From Eubacteriales Family XIII. Incertae Sedis bacterium (GTDB lineage: Bacteria > Bacillota > Clostridia > Peptostreptococcales > Anaerovoracaceae), in NCBI GenBank assembly GCA_031289235.1, contig JAITPU010000011.1, positions 1-6,835 on the forward strand: DNA of 6,835 nt, read 5' to 3'. The stretch's first letter is position 1, and each line of letters opens with the position of its first letter. The notes beneath the pieces were generated by a model. That model had not been told where the DNA came from and did not search any database. It saw only the letters and a list, made by a program, of their open reading frames with translations. The translations under genes and the position numbers were made by a program. Of this stretch, positions 1-5,854 are shown piece by piece.

Positions 1-2
1 AC

Positions 3-443
3 CAGCGCCGCGCTTCATCGTCTTCCGACGATGGAAAGGGTTGGCAGATCGCCGATGTTTTCCGGTATTACGAAAAGATAAGAGCGAAAAACGAAAGAGA
101 AGCGAACGAACGGCGGGAGGAAGTTTACCGCCAAGTTCCCGAAGTGCGGCGGATAGACGGACGCATACAAAAACACAGCATGGATATTTCCGGAGCGATG
201 CTGTCGGGAGCCTTTAATGTCGAGGAGCGGGTCGGCGCAATACGGAAAAAAATGGAACAGCTGCAGTCGGAACGGGCCTACCTGATGACCGAAAATAATT
301 TCAAAATCGACTATATGGATATCGTGTATATCTGTCCCGTATGCAAGGATACGGGAACACAAGATAACGGGGAGCAATGCTCCTGTTTTTCTCTGCGTCT
401 GGACGAAATGCAAAAAAACGTTGAAGGGGTCCGCAAAATATAG
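3..443 (+). CDS. DnaC/DnaI-like helicase-loader fragment, N-terminal domain only, 5' end outside window
   Basis: The frame is open from the window edge and has no ATG before its TAG stop, so the true start lies upstream. The visible 146 residues resemble the N-terminal half of Clostridia DnaC/DnaI-type ATPases, which load the replicative helicase. It has an FRYYEKIRAKNERE segment, then REEVYRQVPEVRRID, a charged helix, and SERAYLM...DYMDIVYICPVCKDTG followed by CSC. The paired cysteines (codons at 333, 342, 378 and 384) fit a zinc-binding CxxC...CxC finger. In full-length relatives (about 300-330 residues) a AAA+ domain with Walker A and B motifs follows. Here the protein ends about 18 residues after the last cysteine, and no ATPase sequence is found in the bases that follow. 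This is probably a decayed or truncated gene; a stand-alone zinc-finger domain protein is the alternative. Family assignment is by recalled motif similarity and is moderately sure. Confidence 0.62.
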   Translation, partial: QRRASSSSDDGKGWQIADVFRYYEKIRAKNEREANERREEVYRQVPEVRRIDGRIQKHSMDISGAMLSGAFNVEERVGAIRKKMEQLQSERAYLMTENNFKIDYMDIVYICPVCKDTGTQDNGEQCSCFSLRLDEMQKNVEGVRKI

Positions 444-449
444 TATAAT
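421..449 (+). promoter_or_regulatory. Sigma-A-type promoter for the M23 gene
   Basis: TTGAAG (421-426) matches four of six -35 consensus bases. A 17-base spacer leads to a perfect TATAAT (444-449), which predicts transcription starting near 456-457. The stop codon of the helicase-loader fragment (441-443) directly abuts the -10 box, so this promoter lies across the end of that gene. It would drive the 661-2712 gene and possibly the walRK run behind it. This is a consensus match only; no start site is demonstrated. Confidence 0.6.
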
Positions 450-455
450 ATTGGC

Positions 456-623
456 TAACGGTAACAATACAGAGGCATATCAAGGCTCAAGCTTGTCCGA
501 TTTTGGCTCTGTCCGAAATTGAATTGCTATTCAATGCTATGCGCCGGCAGGGGTAAAGATGCTTCGCACTCCCTGCCCCGGTTGAAACGCGAAAGCGCGG
601 TTATTCTGAACGGAGACGGATGC
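456..623 (+). promoter_or_regulatory. Putative structured 5' leader of the M23 gene
   Basis: This is the untranslated stretch between the predicted transcription start and the first good ribosome-binding site. Several complementary arms can be read by eye. ACAGAG (469-474) pairs with CTCTGT (507-512). ATTGAAT (518-524) pairs perfectly with ATTCAAT (529-535) over a TGCT loop. GGCAGGG (546-552) pairs with CCCTGCC (571-577) and encloses a smaller TGC/GCA hairpin. CGC (588-590) pairs with GCG (595-597) over a GAAA tetraloop, with CCG (578-580) and CGG (598-600) able to extend it. TGTCCGA occurs twice (494-500 and 510-516). No T-run follows any stem, so none is a standard terminator. I do not recognise a known riboswitch class. 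The structure is inferred, not tested. Confidence 0.35.
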
Positions 624-671
624 ATGAATAACATGAATAAACTGTCGGGAAATAGATTTTATGCCGGATAA
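624..671 (+). CDS. Possible 15-codon leader ORF overlapping the M23 start
   Basis: The ATG at 624 is preceded by GGAGA (612-616) at a 7-base distance, a better ribosome-binding site than the one before the M23 start. The frame encodes MNNMNKLSGNRFYAG and stops at 669-671, overlapping the first codons of the M23 gene in another frame. Ribosomes ending here would be a few bases from the ATG at 661, so it could couple or tune translation of the weakly primed M23 gene. It has no recognisable homology and may be a chance ORF. Confidence 0.25.
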   Translation: MNNMNKLSGNRFYAG

Positions 672-2712
672 CAGAAACAAAACGGGAAAAAAATATTCGC
701 TTCCGGATTCCATTCAACCCGGAGCCTGTAAAAAGGACGACGGGCAGGCTGACAAAGACGTCAGTTTTGCCGTTGACGAGTTCGTTGACCGGATTTTCTT
801 ATTTTTTTCGAAATGTAAAGGCATATCCAAAGCGCTGTTTTTGACGCTGGCGGCGGCGCTTTTACAGGCAGGGAAAGCTGTTTCGGCCTTCCCGCGCGGG
901 GTGTGGATTGCGGCGAAACCGTGGTTTCGCAAGCCTAAAAAGGCTCTCTTTCCCCTTTACTTTTTTTGCAAAGAAAAATACGCGGCCATTTTAGACGCGG
1001 CGACGAAGACATCAGGCAGGGTTAAAAAAACATTTTTGTCCTGGACCGAAGATGCGAAGGCGCGATTTAACTGGGCTGTGGACAATGACAATCTATTCGC
1101 GCTCAGCCTGCTTGAGGTGTATGAAACCGTCAGCGGCGGCTTTTCGAAGGCGGCGGCTATCGTCGCCGGCAGACGGAGAAAAGTAAAAAGACAGACCGTC
1201 CGGACGAAAACCCGGTCTCCCAAATTCTCCTTTCGCGCCTTCAATGCCTTTAAAACCGCACTCTCCTTTCGCGCCTTTAACGCCTTTAAAACCGCGGGCG
1301 GCGCTATCGTCAAAGGAACGGTTCTCGCGAAAAAGCGCCTTGTGCTTGTTTGTCTTCGCGTCCGGGCCGGCGCCGAAAAGAGAAAAAAAATTCTCATGAT
1401 CGCGACGGCCTGTGTTTTCGCTGCCGTGATCTGCGGCGTCGTCATAATCGACCGGATCACCGCGTATGAATACATGTATAATGAAAAGGTTTTAGGTCTG
1501 GTCAAAGACAGGAAGGACGTATACGGGACGATAGACTTGGTGGCGGACAGGATAGGAAAAGCCAATAACGCCGAGATACACATAAACAAAGACACGGATA
1601 TAAGTTTCCGGAAAGTTTTCATATCTATGGGGCAGCCCGTCGACAGTCAGGAAGACGTACTGACCCGCCTTACATATATGCAGGACATGAAAGTCAGAGG
1701 ATACGCCCTTCTGGCAAACGGCAAGAGCGTCGCCGTGCTGGACAGCAAGGAAACCGCAAACGCAATACTGGCCGATATTACCGAACTGTATACCGACGGA
1801 TTGAATCAGGGCTTGTACGAAAGCGTAGGATTCGCCGAGAATGTCGAAATAAAAGAAATAGAAACGAAACTGGCGCGCCTGAACAGCAGGGAAGACGCGC
1901 TGGAATACATAAGAACCGGAGCAATTGAAGAAAAGATCCATACGGTCATGGAGGGGGAAACTATCTCCGAAATCGCGCATAGGAACGGCATGTCCGCGGG
2001 CGAGCTTATGGCGATGAATCCGGGCGTCATTCCGGAAAGGATGCAGATCGGACAGGAACTGAAAATGACTCGCCTGGCGCCGCTCCTGACGGTCGCCACC
2101 ACGGAAACTGCCACATACAGGGAACCCGTCTACTTTGGAATCAGCTACGAAAATACGAATACCCTTTATAAAGGCGAACAGGTGGTAAAGCAGAAGGGCG
2201 CAAACGGCGAAAGAGAGGTAACCGCGAAAATTTACAAGGAGAACGGCTTAGAGGCGGGAAAAACGGAACTGGCCTCTACCACGATTGCGGAAGCCTCGTC
2301 TCAGGTTGTGCTCGTCGGAACCAAAGAAGTGCCGAAGCTCATCGGAAAAGGCTATTTTCAATATCCCATGAGAGGAGAGATGACTTCCCGGTTTGGCAGC
2401 AGGTGGGGCAGCATGCATAACGGCATTGACTTGGCGGCGCCCGTGGGAACGATTATCCGGGCGGCTGACGGCGGCAATGTCGTGTTCTCGGGTTATAACG
2501 GCAGCTTGGGATATATGATAAAAATCGATCATGGCGGCGGCAGAGAGACGCTTTACGGGCATTGCAGCAAGCTGTTAGTATCGGTCGGGGACCGCGTGTA
2601 TCAGGGACAGTATATCGCCGACGTAGGCAACACCGGGAGAAGTACGGGGCCGCACCTTCATTTTGAAGTGCATGTAAACGGAGCGCCGGTGAATCCTCTG
2701 AATTACCTGTAA
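661..2712 (+). CDS. Membrane-anchored LysM-G5-M23 peptidoglycan endopeptidase
   Basis: This 683-residue protein is predicted to cut peptide cross-links in peptidoglycan outside the membrane. Residues 1-243 are a Lys/Arg-, Ala- and Phe-rich cytoplasmic region with a tandem 12-residue repeat (190-212). One membrane segment follows (about 244-264). A region of about 265-425 has no clear domain. A LysM peptidoglycan-binding domain covers about 427-472 (HTVMEGETISEIA...MNPG...IG), and a G5-like domain about 474-554, ending VVLVGT. The M23/LytM peptidase domain runs from 564 to the C-terminus with H586xxxD590, H634 and the H665-L-H667 pair, so zinc ligands and catalytic histidines are complete. ATG 661 is the first possible start, since TGA at 634-636 closes the frame upstream, but its ribosome-binding site is weak (CGGGA, 646-650). 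It lies upstream of walR, fitting hydrolase genes as typical WalRK targets. Domain calls are strong; the N-terminal role is unknown. Confidence 0.93.
   Translation: MPDNRNKTGKKYSLPDSIQPGACKKDDGQADKDVSFAVDEFVDRIFLFFSKCKGISKALFLTLAAALLQAGKAVSAFPRGVWIAAKPWFRKPKKALFPLYFFCKEKYAAILDAATKTSGRVKKTFLSWTEDAKARFNWAVDNDNLFALSLLEVYETVSGGFSKAAAIVAGRRRKVKRQTVRTKTRSPKFSFRAFNAFKTALSFRAFNAFKTAGGAIVKGTVLAKKRLVLVCLRVRAGAEKRKKILMIATACVFAAVICGVVIIDRITAYEYMYNEKVLGLVKDRKDVYGTIDLVADRIGKANNAEIHINKDTDISFRKVFISMGQPVDSQEDVLTRLTYMQDMKVRGYALLANGKSVAVLDSKETANAILADITELYTDGLNQGLYESVGFAENVEIKEIETKLARLNSREDALEYIRTGAIEEKIHTVMEGETISEIAHRNGMSAGELMAMNPGVIPERMQIGQELKMTRLAPLLTVATTETATYREPVYFGISYENTNTLYKGEQVVKQKGANGEREVTAKIYKENGLEAGKTELASTTIAEASSQVVLVGTKEVPKLIGKGYFQYPMRGEMTSRFGSRWGSMHNGIDLAAPVGTIIRAADGGNVVFSGYNGSLGYMIKIDHGGGRETLYGHCSKLLVSVGDRVYQGQYIADVGNTGRSTGPHLHFEVHVNGAPVNPLNYL
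1227..1295 (+). repeat. 36-base tandem duplication inside the M23 gene
   Basis: Positions 1227-1259 and 1263-1295 are 33-base copies in register with a 36-base period, identical at 31 positions. Each encodes SFRAFNAFKTA (residues 190-200 and 202-212). Both differences fall in third codon positions (TTC/TTT for Phe and AAT/AAC for Asn), so the peptide is unchanged. This indicates an in-frame duplication in the basic cytoplasmic region. Confidence 0.92.
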
Positions 2713-2723
2713 GAGGGTTAGTC

Positions 2724-2775
2724 AGTGCTTGAAAAAAATCCTGCGCCAAATCCGCAAAGGTTATTTTCAAGCACT
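2724..2775 (+). terminator. Long stem-loop between the M23 gene and walR (terminator-like, no clear T-run)
   Basis: AGTGCTTGAAAA (2724-2735) is perfectly complementary to 2764-2775. After one A-A mismatch, four more pairs form (2737-2740 with 2759-2762, one of them T-G), giving 16 pairs in 17 positions. TGCG (2742-2745) and CGCA (2753-2756) can close the apical part. The stem sits 11 bases after the M23 stop. Only TTCCTT follows it, so it is at best a leaky intrinsic terminator. An RNase processing site or an mRNA-stabilising hairpin between the M23 and walRK parts of a transcript is equally possible. No separate walR promoter is evident in this gap. Confidence 0.5.
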
Positions 2776-2787
2776 TCCTTAGCATTC

Positions 2788-2793
2788 AAAGGA
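2788..2793 (+). promoter_or_regulatory. Ribosome-binding site of walR
   Basis: AAAGGA lies 5 bases before the ATG at 2799. It supports this start for walR and lies outside the stem-loop at 2724-2775. Confidence 0.7.
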
Positions 2794-2798
2794 ATTAA

Positions 2799-3497
2799 AT
2801 GGAATCAAAAAAAATATTGATCATTGAAGATGAAAAATCTATTTCGGATATCGTGCGGTTCAACCTGAAAAAAGAGGGCTTTGAAACGGAAGCCGCCTAC
2901 GACGGGGAAGACGGGCTGGAAAAAGCGCTGAACGGAAATCCCGACCTTATTTTGCTCGACGTTATGCTCCCCGGCATAGACGGATTCGAGGTGTGCAGAA
3001 AAGTCAGGGAAGACAGTTCCGTGCCCATCATCATGCTGACCGCCAAGGAAGAAGAAGTCGACAAGGTCGTCGGCCTTGAGTTGGGAGCGGACGACTATAT
3101 AACCAAGCCTTTCGGAATGCGCGAGCTGATCGCGAGGATCAAGGCGAACATCAGGCGGAGCGACTTCGCCGACAGTCTCAAAACGGAGCCTGCCGACGTG
3201 AAAGTCTTTGGCAGCCTTTCCATAGACGTGAACCGCTATGAGGTTTTTAAGGACGGCAAAACTCTTGATTTGACGCTGCGGGAATTCGAGCTTCTGAAAT
3301 ACCTGTCGGAGAGGGAAACCAGGGTGTTTTCGCGGGAACAGCTCCTTTCCGAGGTATGGGGATACGAATATTACGGCGATATCCGCACTGTGGACGTGAC
3401 CGTGCGCAGGCTTCGTGAAAAAGTGGAGGACAATTCCAGCGAACCGAAATTCATCATGACGAAAAGGGGAATCGGATACTATTTCAGGAGATCCTGA
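2799..3497 (+). CDS. walR: WalR (YycF) OmpR-family response regulator
   Basis: This 232-residue DNA-binding regulator is the cytoplasmic output of the WalRK system, which tunes cell-wall hydrolysis and synthesis in Bacillota. The receiver domain (about 4-118) has the acidic pair E10-D11, the phospho-acceptor D54 in LILLDVMLPG, T81 in IIMLTAK and K103 in ITKPF. The winged-helix DNA-binding domain (about 130-230) contains LTLREFELLKYL, the recognition-helix region DIRTVDVTVRRLREKV and the terminal RGIGYYF. Length and the LILLDVMLPG, VPIIMLTAK and LGADDYITKPF blocks closely match WalR/YycF; a generic PhoB-like regulator is the weaker alternative, made less likely by the WalK-type kinase 3 bases downstream. 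Known WalR boxes (TGTWAH repeats) were not found upstream of the M23 gene, so direct control of that neighbour is not shown. Confidence 0.92.
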   Translation: MESKKILIIEDEKSISDIVRFNLKKEGFETEAAYDGEDGLEKALNGNPDLILLDVMLPGIDGFEVCRKVREDSSVPIIMLTAKEEEVDKVVGLELGADDYITKPFGMRELIARIKANIRRSDFADSLKTEPADVKVFGSLSIDVNRYEVFKDGKTLDLTLREFELLKYLSERETRVFSREQLLSEVWGYEYYGDIRTVDVTVRRLREKVEDNSSEPKFIMTKRGIGYYFRRS

Positions 3498-3500
3498 TCC

Positions 3501-5342
3501 ATGGAAGGCGGACCCGCGGTGAAAATAAGGTGGAACAGCATTCGCTGGCGGATCGTTTTCATTTATTTTCTTCTCGTCTTCATCGCGACGACCATCATCG
3601 GCGTCTTCATCATGAGCCAGCTTGAAGCCTACCACAACGATTCCGTGAGCGGCGGCATCAGGAATACCGTAAAAGAAGGGGGTTTGTTGGCGTCGCTTGA
3701 GGAATACGATTCTCTCTCCGGGCGTAAAGCCGAAATCCAAAACAATATAGACGCTTGGGCGAGAAATACGCCGTATGATATTTTCGTTGTTGACGTCAAT
3801 TGGGACATCGTAGCCGCGACTACGGAATACGGCGGCGCGAGCGCTCACGGCATCCTCTCCGAAGACCTCCTGTTCAAGGGCTTTAAAGGCGAAAGCGCCG
3901 AATACGACAGCACTTATTCTGAACAAAACGAAAAAATCCCGTCGAAAAGCATAACTTTTCCCATAGAAAATCATAGCGGCAAGATCACGGGCGTTTTGTA
4001 CATGCGCGCGGATATAACCAGCATTTACAAGGCTGTCAGCGAAGCGAAACTGATTTTCGTGCGCGCGATGATAATCGCCCTCGCGATAACGGTCGTTTTA
4101 GGTTTTTTGATCGCGCGCAGCATCACGGGCCCCATAAACGACGTTACGGAAAAAGCGGAAAAAATGGCGCGGGGGGACTTCAGCCAGGAGGTGAGCGTAA
4201 AGTCCGACGATGAGATCGGAAGGTTCGCGGACATGTTCAACCTGCTGCGCGTCCGTTTGAACCAAACGCTTTCCGAGATTTCCAGCGAAAAAAACAAGCT
4301 TGAAACTATACTGCGCTATATGGCCGACGGTCTGATCGCCATCGACCTTGACGGCAATATCATGCACGCAAACCCCGCGTCCCGTGAAATGCTGAAGATC
4401 TCGGAAGACGACGTGACGAACAGGCGTTACGATGAGATCATCGGAAAATACACGGAAACCCTGTTGCTCGAAAAAATCAAGGCCAACTGCGAACAGGAAG
4501 CCGCCACGGAGACCTTCGTTCACGGGGGAGCGGTCTTCGCCGTGCGGTACGGGCGCTTTAAAGATGAGAACCGCCGCGATATCGGCGTCATCATGATTTT
4601 GCAGGATATCACAGAACAGCAAAAATTAGAAGACATGCAGTCGGATTTCGTAGCCAACGTATCCCACGAGCTGAAAACCCCTATCACAACGATTAAAAGC
4701 TACACGGAAACACTCATTGAGCACGGGATAGGAGACGAAAAAGTCGCCGTGGACTTCCTGAAAATCATAGATGCCGAGGCGGACAGGATGAACCGCATTG
4801 TAAAAGATCTGCTTCAGCTCTCTCGTCTGGATCACAAGCAGGAAAAATGGCATAAAAAAGAAAGAAACCTCATCGCCTTGCTGCAGTCTGCCGTGAAGAA
4901 GATGGAAATGACAGCGGCGGGGAAAAATCAGTATCTGAATTGTATTTTCCGGCGGGACGGCGTGCTCCTGGCTGATATCGACAGGGACCGCATTGAGCAG
5001 GTCATTTTGAACGTGCTCAGCAACGCGATAAAGTACACGGGGGAACGGGGCAGAATAGATATAGACGCGGCCGAAGCGGGCAGGATGGCGCAAATCATCA
5101 TAAGCGACAACGGCATAGGGATTCCGGAGAGCGAGCTTTCCCGCGTGTTCGAACGCTTTTTCCGCGTGGATAAAGCCAGGTCGAGAAGCGCCGGCGGCAC
5201 CGGCCTCGGTCTTTCTATTTCAAAACAGATCGTGGAGGAGCACAGGGGCGGCATAGAGATCGAAAGCAAAGAGGGAAAAGGAACTAAGGTCACGATCAAC
5301 CTGCCCGCGGCGCCGATAAGAGGGCAGCGAAACATAGAGTAA
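3501..5342 (+). CDS. walK: WalK (YycG) membrane sensor histidine kinase
   Basis: This 613-residue kinase is close in length to Bacilli WalK and is predicted to phosphorylate WalR at D54. In order it has membrane segment 1 (about 17-38), an extracytoplasmic sensor region (about 39-183), membrane segment 2 (about 184-206), HAMP (about 205-258), PAS (about 264-375), a HisKA domain with H389 in NVSHELKTP, and a HATPase domain with the N box NVLSNAIKYT (504-513), DNGIGIP (536-542), the F box FERFF (550-554) and GGTGLGL (565-571). All catalytic motifs are intact. It starts 3 bases after walR, indicating co-translation. AGGAG (3486-3490) lies 10 bases before ATG 3501. An in-frame GTG at 3519, with GGAAGG 10 bases before it, would give a start at VKIRWNSIRWR that looks equally natural. 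In the PAS domain, the positions aligning with the two zinc-ligand histidines known in Staphylococcus WalK are Tyr273 and Gln368. Confidence 0.93.
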   Translation: MEGGPAVKIRWNSIRWRIVFIYFLLVFIATTIIGVFIMSQLEAYHNDSVSGGIRNTVKEGGLLASLEEYDSLSGRKAEIQNNIDAWARNTPYDIFVVDVNWDIVAATTEYGGASAHGILSEDLLFKGFKGESAEYDSTYSEQNEKIPSKSITFPIENHSGKITGVLYMRADITSIYKAVSEAKLIFVRAMIIALAITVVLGFLIARSITGPINDVTEKAEKMARGDFSQEVSVKSDDEIGRFADMFNLLRVRLNQTLSEISSEKNKLETILRYMADGLIAIDLDGNIMHANPASREMLKISEDDVTNRRYDEIIGKYTETLLLEKIKANCEQEAATETFVHGGAVFAVRYGRFKDENRRDIGVIMILQDITEQQKLEDMQSDFVANVSHELKTPITTIKSYTETLIEHGIGDEKVAVDFLKIIDAEADRMNRIVKDLLQLSRLDHKQEKWHKKERNLIALLQSAVKKMEMTAAGKNQYLNCIFRRDGVLLADIDRDRIEQVILNVLSNAIKYTGERGRIDIDAAEAGRMAQIIISDNGIGIPESELSRVFERFFRVDKARSRSAGGTGLGLSISKQIVEEHRGGIEIESKEGKGTKVTINLPAAPIRGQRNIE

Positions 5343-5392
5343 AATCGAACGGTTACAGCAAACGCGAAAACATATTGGAAATATTTGGTAAA

Positions 5393-5851
5393 ATGGTAAA
5401 AGAACAGAAGCGGAAAAGAAAAAGCCAACAGATAATTGATATTGAAACGGCGAGGGCCGCGCGGCGGCGAAAACGAAACGCCCAAGCAGAGCGCGGCCCG
5501 GTCGGGACGGGGGGGAAACTTACGGCGCGCCGGAAGTTCAAGCAGCTCCGCCATAAAAGGCTGTACATCGCGGCGTTCATAGTCGTGGCCGCGGTCATAT
5601 GCGTCTACGCGTTTCGGATCATTTCTCTCAAAACGGCGTGGGCGGCGGCGGCGGCTGACGAAGCGGCGGCGCTGGCGGAAAAATCGAGGATGGAACGGGA
5701 GCTGGAGATGATAAACGAGCCGGAATATGTGGAGCAGCAAGCGCGGACGCGGCTGAGAATGATACGCCCCGGCGAGATCCTCTACGTGCTTCCCGATGCG
5801 GCCGCGGCCTCTCCCGCCGCCATTTCGGACGATCCTGACGCGAAAGAGTGA
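5393..5851 (+). CDS. DivIC/FtsB-type septum formation initiator protein
   Basis: This 152-residue bitopic membrane protein is predicted to join the FtsL/FtsB (DivIC) divisome complex at midcell. It has a strongly basic cytoplasmic tail (1-56, many Arg/Lys), one membrane segment (about 57-76, LYIAAFIVVAAVICVYAF), an Ala/Glu-rich coiled-coil stretch (about 80-107) and the conserved end motif NEPEYVEQQARTRLRMIRPGEILY (108-131), typical of the DivIC/FtsB family. The cytoplasmic tail is long for the family. ATG 5393 is chosen as start; a TTG at 5375 is in frame and would add six residues, but has no better ribosome-binding site. The gene lies 50 bases after walK and 3 bases before rsmA, so all three are probably co-transcribed. 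DivIC and FtsB are hard to separate by sequence, so no symbol is given. Confidence 0.82.
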   Translation: MVKEQKRKRKSQQIIDIETARAARRRKRNAQAERGPVGTGGKLTARRKFKQLRHKRLYIAAFIVVAAVICVYAFRIISLKTAWAAAAADEAAALAEKSRMERELEMINEPEYVEQQARTRLRMIRPGEILYVLPDAAAASPAAISDDPDAKE

Positions 5852-5854
5852 TGA

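Noticed and set aside
1..81. End of a preceding gene in frame 1 (stop at 79-81)
   Set aside because: Only 26 codons are visible without a recognisable motif, and the stretch overlaps the better-supported helicase-loader frame.
456..623. c-di-AMP (ydaO) or c-di-GMP riboswitch before the M23 gene
   Set aside because: The context fits, but the conserved sequence blocks of these classes, as far as I recall them, are not present.
456..660. WalR binding box upstream of the M23 gene
   Set aside because: No pair of TGTWAH half-sites with the usual spacing is visible; the repeated TGTCCGA does not match and has the wrong spacing.
624..700. Frameshifted true start of the M23 gene at 624
   Set aside because: The peptide from 624 does not extend any recognisable N-terminal domain, and ATG 661 gives a complete protein, so a frameshift is not needed.
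957..1622. 221-codon - strand frame opposite the M23 N-terminal region
   Set aside because: It is antisense to the coding strand and has no recognisable motif; the + strand frame is continuous with clear LysM, G5 and M23 domains.
2805..3974. 389-codon open frame on the - strand across walR and walK
   Set aside because: It lies fully antisense to two well-supported genes, its translation shows no domain, and long mirror frames are common opposite GC-biased codons.
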